From Chloroherpetonaceae bacterium (GTDB lineage: Bacteria; Bacteroidota; Chlorobiia; Chlorobiales; Thermochlorobacteraceae), in NCBI GenBank assembly GCA_025055975.1, contig JANWWM010000060.1, positions 1-64,000 on the forward strand: a stretch of 64,000 nucleotides of DNA, in the 5' to 3' direction. The notes below the pieces were generated by a model. That model ran no database searches. It had not been told where the DNA came from and saw only the letters and a program-made list of their open reading frames with translations. The position numbers and the translations under genes are program-made. How positions within the stretch are numbered: position 1 is the stretch's first letter; each line of letters begins with the position of its first letter. This document shows, piece by piece, positions 55,655 to 63,736 of the stretch.

Positions 55655-56755
55655 CTATTGCGATTGCGTGAACTGAATTTGCACTCGCGTTGGCACCAGC
55701 CCCATCGCCATCAAAATCGCCTGCCCGTCGGTGTCTTTTTGGCTTGAATGCATAAACGCCGACACGATGAGCGGAAAGCCGCCCAGATTCGTTCGGAAGA
55801 ACGAGTAGATGTCCACGATGAGCGGATACTTGGACTGCGCCACGTAGGCTTGATGCGGGAGCACGGCGGTTGCGCCCTGCTCGTTGGCGCGAATCCGCAA
55901 CACCTTGAACTTCGTCGTGTCGGGCGATTTGTCGTTCAAAAACGGTTTGGCGCTTGCCATTCCGACGATGCCGACGGCGGACGAATCCTTCAAAATCGCT
56001 TCCAACGTGGCGTTTTCGGTTACCATCGTTTCGGCTTTGGCGAGTTTGATGCCGAGCGTGTCTTCGAGGTAGTCGCGCCGACCGTCTTGCTCGTGCGGGA
56101 GCAGCAGGCGAATGTTCATCGGTTTGCCGCCGACCAAAGCCCAATTGGTAACTTTCCCCGAAAAAATTTCGCCCACTTGCGACAGGCGCAATTCTTCAAT
56201 GGGGTTTTTGGGATTGACGACGACGCAAATCGCGTCGCGCCCGAATCGGCTAACCTGCGCGGATTTTTTCTGCGCCATCGTCCATTCATCGGGCTTCAAG
56301 CCGCCGATGATGAGCGCGAATCGCGCTTCGTCGTTGAGCACGGCGGCGACGGCGTTGCGCGTTTTTTCGGGATAGATGTCAATCGTCGCCTCGGTTTTGC
56401 CGCTCAAAAAGTTTTGTTTCATCTGCTTGGCGACTTGATAAACGGCGGGGTCGGCGAGCATTCGCAAGTGCCCTCGATTGACATTTTCTTCCTTGTTCGT
56501 CCATTCGTAGAGGCGGTCGACCGCTTTGCGATACTCAAAATCGCCCGACATGGAAACGAGGGCGTTATACTCTTCCATCGTCAGTTCGCCTTTGACGATG
56601 AGAGCTTTTTGCGTCGCGTCGTAGCGCACTTTGTCGAGCTTGCCCACAAAGGATACGCCGTCGGGCAATCGTTCCAACTTCACGGACGTTTCGGGTCTGC
56701 ACCCCGTCAGGAGCGCGGCGCAACCGAGCGCGAGCGCTACGATTTGGTTCTTCAT
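55655..56755 (-). CDS. PstS-like substrate-binding lipoprotein, first copy
   Basis: A 366-residue lipoprotein (signal ending LLTGC, Cys19) and clear paralogue of the next gene. Shared segments are CVVVNPKNPIEELRLSQVGEI, SGKVTNWALVGGKP and DGRRDYLEDTLGI. It has about 60 extra N-terminal residues after the Cys. It is the first gene of the PstS-PstS-cyclase unit. It begins 20 bases after the ferritin-like gene, so it may share that transcript. Confidence 0.85.
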   Translation of the reverse strand: MKNQIVALALGCAALLTGCRPETSVKLERLPDGVSFVGKLDKVRYDATQKALIVKGELTMEEYNALVSMSGDFEYRKAVDRLYEWTNKEENVNRGHLRMLADPAVYQVAKQMKQNFLSGKTEATIDIYPEKTRNAVAAVLNDEARFALIIGGLKPDEWTMAQKKSAQVSRFGRDAICVVVNPKNPIEELRLSQVGEIFSGKVTNWALVGGKPMNIRLLLPHEQDGRRDYLEDTLGIKLAKAETMVTENATLEAILKDSSAVGIVGMASAKPFLNDKSPDTTKFKVLRIRANEQGATAVLPHQAYVAQSKYPLIVDIYSFFRTNLGGFPLIVSAFMHSSQKDTDGQAILMAMGLVPTRVQIQFTQSQ

Positions 56756-56775
56756 CGGCTTGAAACGTTTGGGTT

Positions 56776-57246
56776 TCAGTTCTTGAACGCGGCGATGTCG
56801 CCGGGCTTGCGAAGCATTTTGTTGACCTCCATAATGTGCAGTTCCTCGTCGTGAATCATCTGACGAGCGTATTCTTCCAAGACGACGGACTTGTCTTTGA
56901 CGAGTTCCAAAAGTTCGCGGTAGGCGTTCAAGCCTTCTTCTTCGTGTTCGAGGGATTCGAGGAGAATCGCGCCGATGTCGTGGTTATGCGTCTCGAGCAG
57001 ATGTCCGATGGCGAGCGAGGGGTGCTCGCCCAGTCCCGTGATGAGTTCGCCCGCTTGTTGCGCGTGAGCAAGCGATTCTTGCGCTTGCTTGCGAAGCCAC
57101 TCGACGATGGGGATGCGGTTGTAGCCGTAAATCATAAACGAATAGTGCGTGTAGCGCACCACGCCCGCAAGTTCGGTTTCAAGGATTTTGTTGAGAAGCT
57201 TGACGGCGGCGGCGATTTCCTCTTTGGTCAGCGTTGTCGCAATCAT
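56776..57246 (-). CDS. Bacterioferritin-like protein
   Basis: A 156-residue four-helix ferritin-like protein. Di-iron ligands are visible as ETELAGVVRYTHY (Glu), ESLAHAQQAGE (Glu and His), ESLEHEEEGLNAYRELL and HDEELHIMEV. These suit a bacterioferritin or DUF892/rubrerythrin-like iron protein. It has an extra His-rich region (ETHNHDIGAILLESLEHEEE). It probably stores iron or detoxifies peroxide in the cytoplasm. The ATG at 57246 was preferred to a start at 57273 because the helix begins there. Confidence 0.8.
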   Translation of the reverse strand: MIATTLTKEEIAAAVKLLNKILETELAGVVRYTHYSFMIYGYNRIPIVEWLRKQAQESLAHAQQAGELITGLGEHPSLAIGHLLETHNHDIGAILLESLEHEEEGLNAYRELLELVKDKSVVLEEYARQMIHDEELHIMEVNKMLRKPGDIAAFKN

Positions 57247-57324
57247 TTTTTGATGACTTAAAGGTTGTCGCAAAAGTGGTCGTCAAATATACGACAACGC
57301 CCGCAATGGCGCGAGAATCAACGC

Positions 57325-57924
57325 TCAAAAACGGTTGGCTTCGCTTGCGAGCCATCGAACCGCGAGCGTTATGAGTTCGATGAGTTTCGGGTCGTCGTAA
57401 TCGTAGTAGGCGCAAACGCGAGCGTTTTGGTCAATGACGATGAACTTCGTCGGGTGAGCCGACGGCAAGTTTTCCGCCGCCAAAAGAAACCCTTTTTCGC
57501 ACAGGTTGACGATGGTTTGCAGGCTGTCGCATCGGAGAAACTTCCATCGCTCGTCGGTTACGCCAAGCGCTTGCGCGTAGCGACGCAAGACTTCCTGCGT
57601 GTCGTTTGCGGGGTCGACCGTGATGGAAATCAACTGAACCTCTGGCGCGTCTTTGTAGAGCGCGTAGAGTTCCGCCGCTCGTCGCGTCATCGCGGGACAA
57701 GCCGACGGACAGCGCGTAAAGATGAACTGCGCGATCGTAATCTTGCCTTTCAAGTCTTCTCTCGAAAAGCGTTTTCCGTTTTGGTCGAAAAGCTCAAAGT
57801 CGGGCAAGGCGATGCGCCGATTCAGAAGCGCGGGTTTGGGCGAGTCTGCGGATCGAACGAGCCAAAACGCCGCCCCCATCAAAGCGATAGCGGCAACGAT
57901 GGCGATGGCAATGGATTTGTTCAT
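57325..57924 (-). CDS. SCO1/SenC copper-chaperone-like protein
   Basis: A 199-residue membrane-anchored thioredoxin-fold protein (N-terminal helix at about 4-24). The Cu-binding CxxxC (TRCPSACPAMT) and the distal His in SAHPTKFIVID are present, as in SCO1/SenC. These deliver copper to the CuA site of cytochrome oxidases or act as thiol reductants. No cytochrome oxidase CuA subunit gene is in the window. Context is the JAMM/CysM cluster and iron-storage genes on the same strand. Confidence 0.9.
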   Translation of the reverse strand: MNKSIAIAIVAAIALMGAAFWLVRSADSPKPALLNRRIALPDFELFDQNGKRFSREDLKGKITIAQFIFTRCPSACPAMTRRAAELYALYKDAPEVQLISITVDPANDTQEVLRRYAQALGVTDERWKFLRCDSLQTIVNLCEKGFLLAAENLPSAHPTKFIVIDQNARVCAYYDYDDPKLIELITLAVRWLASEANRF

Positions 57925-57975
57925 CGTTTGTCAGGCATCGACGAAGATGAATGCGATGGTTTTTGAATTCGCCGC

Positions 57976-58797
57976 TCAAACGGCTTGGCTCATGGGCTTC
58001 GAGTCGTAGATTTCAATGTGCAGTTCCGTGAAAGATTCGCGGTCGTCGTTGAGTTTCCAGCATCGCACTTGACGAATGGAGCGATCTTCGCCAACGGCGA
58101 TGATGGGATACCACCAATTCGTGAAAGGGAAATTGGCGCGATCGAATTCGGACGGAATCGCGTCGGCGTTTGGGTGCGAGTGATAAAAGCCCCACACGCC
58201 CAAGCCTTCTTTGAGCGCTTGTCGCTCGATTCGAGCGTAATCGAGGGGATTGATTTCGATGCGATTGTGGCGCGAGCCTTGCCTAACGTTTTCAAGCGGA
58301 ACGACCCTTCTGACATCGAGGTCGCCATCGATGATCATTCCCACGAGCAATCCGCCCGCTTCTTCGGGGTATGCGCCTTGCGCTTGACCCGTCATCACGA
58401 GCAAGTGGCTTTTTTGAATCTTCAAATCGCCCACGATTTCTTTTTCTTTGTCCACCATCACGATCATTCCCGTTCCCAAGCGCAAGATGTCGGAATCCAT
58501 CACGAATCCGCTTGCGATCGCGACGTTTTGCGGAACGAGAAACACGTCCGCCCAAACCGAGTAGCCCATCATCACGCGGCTGACTTTGGTTCTCTCGTCC
58601 ATCAGCAAAATCAAGCGACTGCCATAAACGCCGTTGATGAGAATCGGCGAGGCGATTCGGGCGACAAGCCCGCTTTCGATGGAGCCGACGAGGCGTTTGT
58701 GGACTTCAATCGGCTTGATGATGGACGCGTCGATGTCGGAGTAGCCGCTTGGAAAGCGGAACGAGCGCGGATTGGAGATTTTGATGTTGATGATCAT
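57976..58797 (-). CDS. JAMM/Mov34 metalloprotease with unknown N-terminal domain
   Basis: A 273-residue protein. Residues ~130-260 are a JAMM (Mov34/MPN) domain: YPEEAGGLLVG (catalytic Glu145/146) and the zinc site His206-Ser-His208-Pro, with Ser216 and Asp219. Residues 1-127 form a beta-rich domain (SASIIKP-like strands, LLMDERTKVSRVM) that I do not recognise; it does not look like a ThiS/MoaD carrier. It is the third gene of a JAMM-CysM-JAMM set, 16 bases after cysM. It may process a sulfur-carrier or ubiquitin-like protein, by analogy with mycobacterial Mec. Confidence 0.82.
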   Translation of the reverse strand: MIINIKISNPRSFRFPSGYSDIDASIIKPIEVHKRLVGSIESGLVARIASPILINGVYGSRLILLMDERTKVSRVMMGYSVWADVFLVPQNVAIASGFVMDSDILRLGTGMIVMVDKEKEIVGDLKIQKSHLLVMTGQAQGAYPEEAGGLLVGMIIDGDLDVRRVVPLENVRQGSRHNRIEINPLDYARIERQALKEGLGVWGFYHSHPNADAIPSEFDRANFPFTNWWYPIIAVGEDRSIRQVRCWKLNDDRESFTELHIEIYDSKPMSQAV

Positions 58798-58812
58798 CGT
58801 CGCAAGCTCGAA

Positions 58813-59772
58813 TCATGCGTTCCAAAAATGCTCGGAAAGATACTTCATTCCGCCGTCACAAAGTATGCACGCAATCACGGCGCTCTCGCCACGATCGGAG
58901 AGTTCTTTGCCGATTTTGAGCGCGGCGTAGACGTTTGCCGCCGCCGAAATGCCCACGAACAAGCCTTCGACGCGGGGCAGTTTGACCGCGTATTCGTAGG
59001 CGGTTTCCGTCGAGACCTCGACGAAACGGTCAGGAACTTTGGGGTCGTAGATGCGCGGCACCATCGCCGATTCCAAGTGTTTGATGCCTTCGATGCCGTG
59101 AATCGCCACGTCGGGCTGAACGGCGACGCATTCGATTTTTTCGTTGTAGGTTTTCAAGCGGCGCGACGTGCCGATGAAACTGCCGCTCGTGCCGATGGCG
59201 GCGATGAAGTGCGTGATGCGTCCTTCGGTTTGTTCCCAAAGCTCAACGCCCGTGCCGTTGAAATGAGCTTGCCAATTGGCGTCGTTGCCGTATTGGTCGG
59301 CGTAGAAGTAGAGGTCGGGATTTTGGGCATAGAGTTCTCGCGCTTTGCGAATCGCGCCGTCGCTGGATTCCGAAGCGGGCGTGAAGACAAGCTCCGCGCC
59401 ATAGGCTTTGAGGATTTTCTTGCGTTCAGGGCTTGCGGATTCGGGCACGCAGAGACGGCACTTGTAGCCTTTGAGAGCGCAAATCATCGCGTAAGCGATG
59501 CCCGTGTTGCCGCTCGTGGCATCGAGCAAGATTTTGTCTTTCGTCAGCAAGCCTTGCGCTTCGGCGGTTTCGATGATGTTGAGCGCGGGACGATCTTTGA
59601 CGCTTCCGCCAGGGTTCATAAACTCGCACTTGCCGTAGATTTCCACTTGCTCGCCAATGCCCCACTCGTCCGCGATTTTTTTCAGGCGAATCAAGGGCGT
59701 GTCGCCGATGAGCGAAAGGACGTTTCCGCGCGAAAGTCGTTTGTCCAGCGCGGGCGCGACAAGGTCAGACAT
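58813..59772 (-). CDS. cysM: CysM-type O-phosphoserine sulfhydrylase-like enzyme
   Basis: A 319-residue PLP enzyme with Lys59 in GGSVKDRPA, SGNTGI and GTSGSFIGTSRRL. It is closer to the mycobacterial CysO-dependent CysM than to CysK: the signature YGNDANWQAHFNGTGVELWE resembles its YGNPANTDSH...GTGPELL segment, and it ends GGMKYLSEHFW where CysM has GWKYLS. In the mycobacterial pathway a thiocarboxylated carrier (CysO) donates sulfur and a JAMM protease (Mec) releases cysteine. JAMM genes flank this gene on both sides, but no carrier gene is visible. The ATG at 59772 was chosen for the standard start. Confidence 0.9.
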   Translation of the reverse strand: MSDLVAPALDKRLSRGNVLSLIGDTPLIRLKKIADEWGIGEQVEIYGKCEFMNPGGSVKDRPALNIIETAEAQGLLTKDKILLDATSGNTGIAYAMICALKGYKCRLCVPESASPERKKILKAYGAELVFTPASESSDGAIRKARELYAQNPDLYFYADQYGNDANWQAHFNGTGVELWEQTEGRITHFIAAIGTSGSFIGTSRRLKTYNEKIECVAVQPDVAIHGIEGIKHLESAMVPRIYDPKVPDRFVEVSTETAYEYAVKLPRVEGLFVGISAAANVYAALKIGKELSDRGESAVIACILCDGGMKYLSEHFWNA

Positions 59773-59838
59773 GGTTTTCACGCTTTGGTTTGAAGCGACA
59801 CGTCGCAAACTTTCTCCTGCGGGAAAAAATTTCGCTCC

Positions 59839-60267
59839 TCAAAAGCAGAACTCGATGCGTTCTTCGAAGATTTCTCGATTGACGTCCTTGCAATAGGCTC
59901 TGGCTTCTTGCACGACGCCCATTTTGACGGCGACGATGAGCATCGTTTGATAAATCGCCATCGAGTCGCAATCGTCCGCCGAGGGAAACGCGCCGTGCAA
60001 GGTGTGCGAGTGATATGCGCCGACGACGCTCAACCCTAATTCTTTCGCCGTCATCTCGATGTCGTAGCGTTGATAGGCGGGAATTTCAAAGCCTTGCGTG
60101 CGATCGCCAAACCATCGATTCGCGCAAGGGGCGACATAACGGACGATGTTTCGGCGAATCCCCCGCTCTTCTTCGTAGCATCCGATGAGCAAACCGCAAC
60201 ACTCTTCGGGGTATGCGGCTTTCGCGTGCGCTTTGACGCGATTCAAGTTGGATAGCGAAATCAGCAT
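59839..60267 (-). CDS. JAMM protease, Mec-like (CysO-cysteine peptidase-like)
   Basis: A 142-residue stand-alone JAMM domain. Catalytic Glu21/22 is in YPEECCGLLIG, and the zinc site is YHSHTLHGAFPSADD (His86, His88, Ser96, Asp99). The HSHT...YPS/FPS pattern and length closely resemble mycobacterial Mec. It lies 66 bases upstream of cysM and 16 bases downstream of galE on the same strand. It is the likely releasing protease of a carrier-dependent cysteine pathway. Confidence 0.86.
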   Translation of the reverse strand: MLISLSNLNRVKAHAKAAYPEECCGLLIGCYEEERGIRRNIVRYVAPCANRWFGDRTQGFEIPAYQRYDIEMTAKELGLSVVGAYHSHTLHGAFPSADDCDSMAIYQTMLIVAVKMGVVQEARAYCKDVNREIFEERIEFCF

Positions 60268-60283
60268 AGCGTTTTTTTCGAAC

Positions 60284-61276
60284 TTACGCCGTTTGCGGTT
60301 TTGGCGCAAAGCGACGTTGATGCCACTTCCACGCCGTCGAGACGATGGTTTCCAGCTGAGCGAACTTCGGTTTCCAGCCCAAGATGGCTTTGGCTTTTTC
60401 CGCGCTTCCGATGAGCCTTGCGGGGTCGCCCGCTCGTCGCGCGCCTTCCGCGACGGGAATGTTTTTGCCCGTTACCTTCTTGGCGGTTTCAATCACCTCG
60501 CGCACCGAGAAGCCGTTGCCGTTGCCGAGGTTGAAGACGTCGCTTTTGCCGCCGTTGGCAAGATAGTTCAAGCCCAAGACGTGCGCTTGGGCAAGGTCGC
60601 TGACGTGAATGTAGTCCCGAACGCATGTGCCGTCGGGTGTGTCGTAATCCGTGCCGTAGATGGTGATGTGGCTTCGCCTGCCGAGCGCGGCATCGAGCGT
60701 GAGCGGAATGAGGTGCGTTTCGGGGTTGTGGTCTTCGCCAATGTCGCCCGCTTCATCCGCGCCTGCGGCGTTGAAGTAGCGCAGCGAGACGTACTTCAGC
60801 CCGTAGGCGCGGTCGTAATCTTGCAAGATGCGCTCGACCATCAGTTTGGACGCGCCGTAAGGATTGATGGGCTGTTGCGGATGCGTTTCGGGAATCGGGA
60901 TTTCTTTTGGCTCGCCGTAGGTGGCGCATGTCGAGGAGAAGACGAAAAGATTGACCTTCGCTTCGCGCATCGCGTCGAGCAAGCTGAGCGTGGCGGCGAC
61001 GTTGTTGCGATAATACTTCGCGGGGTTTTCAACCGATTCGCCCACATAAGCATAAGCGGCAAAGTGCATCACCGCGTCGAAGCGATGTTCCGCAAAAATC
61101 TTGCGCAGCAAGGCGTCGTCTTGCAAATCGCCGACGACGAGCGGTTCGCCTTGCGCCAATTCTTTGTGTCCATAGACGAGATTGTCCAAAATGACGACTT
61201 CGTCGCCCGCTTTTTTGAGCGCTCGAACCGCGTGCGAGCCAATGTAGCCCGCCCCGCCCGTTACCAAAACTTTCAT
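60284..61276 (-). CDS. galE: UDP-glucose 4-epimerase
   Basis: A 330-residue SDR enzyme. The NAD-binding motif VTGGAGYIGSH is at residues 4-14, and the catalytic NPYGASK has the Tyr-Lys pair. VMHFAAYAYVGESVENP, RYFNAAGADE and TCVRDYIHVSDLAQAH are all GalE hallmarks. It interconverts UDP-glucose and UDP-galactose for surface polysaccharides. It heads the minus-strand gene series that includes the JAMM and cysM genes, and diverges from the pirin gene. Confidence 0.94.
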   Translation of the reverse strand: MKVLVTGGAGYIGSHAVRALKKAGDEVVILDNLVYGHKELAQGEPLVVGDLQDDALLRKIFAEHRFDAVMHFAAYAYVGESVENPAKYYRNNVAATLSLLDAMREAKVNLFVFSSTCATYGEPKEIPIPETHPQQPINPYGASKLMVERILQDYDRAYGLKYVSLRYFNAAGADEAGDIGEDHNPETHLIPLTLDAALGRRSHITIYGTDYDTPDGTCVRDYIHVSDLAQAHVLGLNYLANGGKSDVFNLGNGNGFSVREVIETAKKVTGKNIPVAEGARRAGDPARLIGSAEKAKAILGWKPKFAQLETIVSTAWKWHQRRFAPKPQTA

Positions 61277-61422
61277 TGCGTTTGGGACGATGGAATCGCG
61301 TTTGGCAAATATCGTGATTTCTTCGAACTGCTTTGGCGCAGAAGAAACTTTTTGATCGAGTTTGAAGTAAATGCGTGTTACAACATCAAATTTTCAAACT
61401 GTCATCAAATTGGAGGCTCGCT

Positions 61423-62133
61423 ATGAAAAAGATTCTGCATCGCGCGTCGGAGCGCGGCTTTGCGAACTATGGCTGGCTGAAAACGCATTACAGTTTCAGC
61501 TTCGCCAATTACTACGATCCGAACAAAATGAACTTTGGCGCGTTGCGCGTTTTGAACGACGACGTCATCAAGGGCGGAACGGGTTTCGGGACGCATCCGC
61601 ATCAAAACATGGAAATCGTTACGATTCCGCTTTCGGGCGCGCTTGCCCACAAAGACAGTCTCGGAAACAGTTCGGTCATTCGCGCGGGCGAAACGCAAAT
61701 TATGTCGGCGGGACGCGGCATCGAACACTCGGAATTCAACCCCTCGCCAACCGACGACGTGACGCTCTTGCAAATTTGGGTGCTTCCCAAAACGAAAGAC
61801 ATCGAGCCGCGCTACGAGCAAAAGTTCTTTCCCGAATCGGAGTGCAAGAATCGGTTTCAAACCATCGTCTCGCCCGACCGAGCCAGCGGCGGCGTTTGGA
61901 TTAACCAAGACGCTTGGTTTTCTCTCGGCGACTTCGACGCGAACCAATCCGTTTCTCTCGCCTTGAAAAGCCAATCGAGCGGCGTTTATCTTTTCGTGAT
62001 TGACGGCGCGGTTGAAGTCGGCGGCGAAACCTTGAAGCGACGCGACGCGATAGGCGTTTGGGACATCGACGCCATCGACATCAAGATTCTTGAAGATTCC
62101 AAACTTTTGGCGATTGAAGTTCCGATGAACTAA
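61423..62133 (+). CDS. Pirin-family cupin protein
   Basis: A 236-residue bicupin. The N-terminal half has the metal site in GFGTHPHQNMEIVT and MSAGRGIEHSE, and the second cupin is degenerate (GVYLFVIDGAVEVGGE). It resembles YhhW/pirin proteins, some of which are quercetinases; the real substrate is unknown. A GGAGG ribosome site precedes the ATG at 61423. It is a single plus-strand gene between minus-strand blocks. Confidence 0.9.
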   Translation: MKKILHRASERGFANYGWLKTHYSFSFANYYDPNKMNFGALRVLNDDVIKGGTGFGTHPHQNMEIVTIPLSGALAHKDSLGNSSVIRAGETQIMSAGRGIEHSEFNPSPTDDVTLLQIWVLPKTKDIEPRYEQKFFPESECKNRFQTIVSPDRASGGVWINQDAWFSLGDFDANQSVSLALKSQSSGVYLFVIDGAVEVGGETLKRRDAIGVWDIDAIDIKILEDSKLLAIEVPMN

Positions 62134-62298
62134 CCCGCGTTGCGAGGGCGCAAGCGTCTCATCGTGGCTTGCCTCTGAGTCGTCGAGACGCTTTGCGCTC
62201 GGTTTCCTTTGACCAGAATTTCATCGCTACCGCTTTGAACTTGAAGAGCGGCGCAACGTCCGCGAAGCGGGGGTTCAACGAGGTTTTCGCACGCGCGA

Positions 62299-63102
62299 TT
62301 AGTAGCGCACGTCGGCGATTTCGGCTTGCGAGAGAAGCGTTTCTTGGCAATCGATTCTCACCTTCAAAAAGCCGCGTTCATCGATGTCGAGCGCGACTCC
62401 TTCGCGCCTCTCGCCGTTTTGAACGAACGTGACGCGCTTGCCGAACATCTGGCAATGCGCTCGCCACATTTGCAGAATCGCGTCGTCGTTTCCGTTCTCG
62501 AAGCGAGCGTAAAGCGCGTCGAGGTTTTTCATCAGCGCGACGAACACGTCGCTCAAATCAAAGGTTTTGCCCGTTTCCAAACGTAGCGAGGTCGCTTGTT
62601 CGAGAAGCTCGTCGGGGAATTCGGTTTGATTGACGTTCAATCCGACTCCGAGCACGACGTAATCGGCGATGGCGTTTTGCGTCGCGGTTTCAATCAAGAT
62701 GCCCGCGACTTTTTTTCGACTCGTCAACACGTCGTTAGGCCACTTGATTTCGGCGCGCGTTTCGGCTTCTTCTTCGATCGTTTGCGCGATGGCGACTGCC
62801 GCAAGCAACGGCAGAAGCGTCAGCCTTTCCAGCGGCGCGTTTGGTCGCAGAATGACGCTGGCGATGATGTTTTCTCCGCGTCGCGCCGTCCATCGTTTCG
62901 CGCCCCTGCCGCGCCCCGCCGTTTGAAACTCGGCGAGAATGATCGTGCCGCTTCTGGCGCCGTCTTTGGCGAATCGATGCGCCACGTCGTTGGTCGAGCC
63001 TACGGAATCGTAACAAAACACGCTCTTTCCAATGCGCAAATTCGTCGCAAGGCGGCGCGTCAGTTGCTCCGACGAAAACACGGCTCTCAAATCCACGCTC
63101 AT
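62299..63102 (-). CDS. birA: Biotin-[acetyl-CoA-carboxylase] ligase
   Basis: A 267-residue biotin protein ligase. SVGSTNDVA begins the substrate site, the biotinyl-adenylate loop is QTAGRGRGAKRW, and IKWPNDVLTSRKKVAGIL and LGVGLNVNQ follow. There is no N-terminal HTH, so it is the monofunctional ligase and not a repressor. It starts at the ATG at 63102. The 165 bases between it and pirin hold no gene. Confidence 0.93.
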   Translation of the reverse strand: MSVDLRAVFSSEQLTRRLATNLRIGKSVFCYDSVGSTNDVAHRFAKDGARSGTIILAEFQTAGRGRGAKRWTARRGENIIASVILRPNAPLERLTLLPLLAAVAIAQTIEEEAETRAEIKWPNDVLTSRKKVAGILIETATQNAIADYVVLGVGLNVNQTEFPDELLEQATSLRLETGKTFDLSDVFVALMKNLDALYARFENGNDDAILQMWRAHCQMFGKRVTFVQNGERREGVALDIDERGFLKVRIDCQETLLSQAEIADVRY

Positions 63103-63121
63103 TGGTTTTCAGGATTTCGCG

Positions 63122-63631
63122 CTACAACGGCTTCACCCTGCCATTCGTCGCGCTCGTTAGAGCGGTCAAAAATTCCTGAAACCTCGGCAAATCTTCTCGA
63201 ACCGCAAAAGAATCAACTTTGATGGAATCGATGACCGCGACGACGAAATACGTCGGCGGCGGATTGAACGTAACAGGCTCTTTGTAGATTCTTTGAACTT
63301 CCGAAAGCGCGAACGATTTTTTTTCGCCGTTGCGCCACTCGTAAGTAACGCGCTCGCTCGTCAGAATGATCTTGTCTCCCTCGCGTCCGTGCTTTGCGTA
63401 GTAGCGCACGTTGAGACAATTGGGAATTCCGATCGCCAGCATCGTCGCCGCCATAATGACGAGGGTCTTGAACAGGCAACCCAAATCAATGCCGTATTTG
63501 AAATTGCCGTATCGAAAAAAAATCGCCCACGCCGCGCCGAGCAGAATCATTCCGCCCGCCCAAGTCAGAACGTAATAATTTTCCAACAAGAACTCTGACT
63601 GCGTTACGGGGTAAGAAAAGACCTCGTTCAT
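63122..63631 (-). CDS. Two-helix membrane protein, unknown
   Basis: A 169-residue protein with two hydrophobic helices near the N terminus (YYVLTWAGGMILLGAAWAIFF in parts; FKTLVIMAATMLAIGI). A C-terminal cytoplasmic domain (~residues 80-169) has strands such as DKIILTSERVTYEWRNG and KSFALSEVQRIY. This resembles the PH-like domain of YcxB-type membrane proteins. I do not recognise a precise family. It lies 19 bases upstream of birA. Confidence 0.65.
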   Translation of the reverse strand: MNEVFSYPVTQSEFLLENYYVLTWAGGMILLGAAWAIFFRYGNFKYGIDLGCLFKTLVIMAATMLAIGIPNCLNVRYYAKHGREGDKIILTSERVTYEWRNGEKKSFALSEVQRIYKEPVTFNPPPTYFVVAVIDSIKVDSFAVREDLPRFQEFLTALTSATNGRVKPL

Positions 63632-63736
63632 TTTTCGTCGCTTCGTTTTGAAACTCTTTTTGCGCCTTCAACGCGGCGCGACGCGCGTCGCATTCCCGCT
63701 TTCGCCGCGCTTCTCGACGGGCGAAATTTTCTCAAT

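Noticed and set aside
57985-59793. Long plus-strand frame (602 codons) across the JAMM and cysM genes
   Set aside because: It runs antisense to two genes with clear catalytic motifs and shows no domain of its own.
62159-62350. Basic 63-residue minus-strand frame beyond birA
   Set aside because: Overlaps birA by about 50 bases, is Arg/Lys-rich without pattern, and has no ribosome site. Treated as chance.
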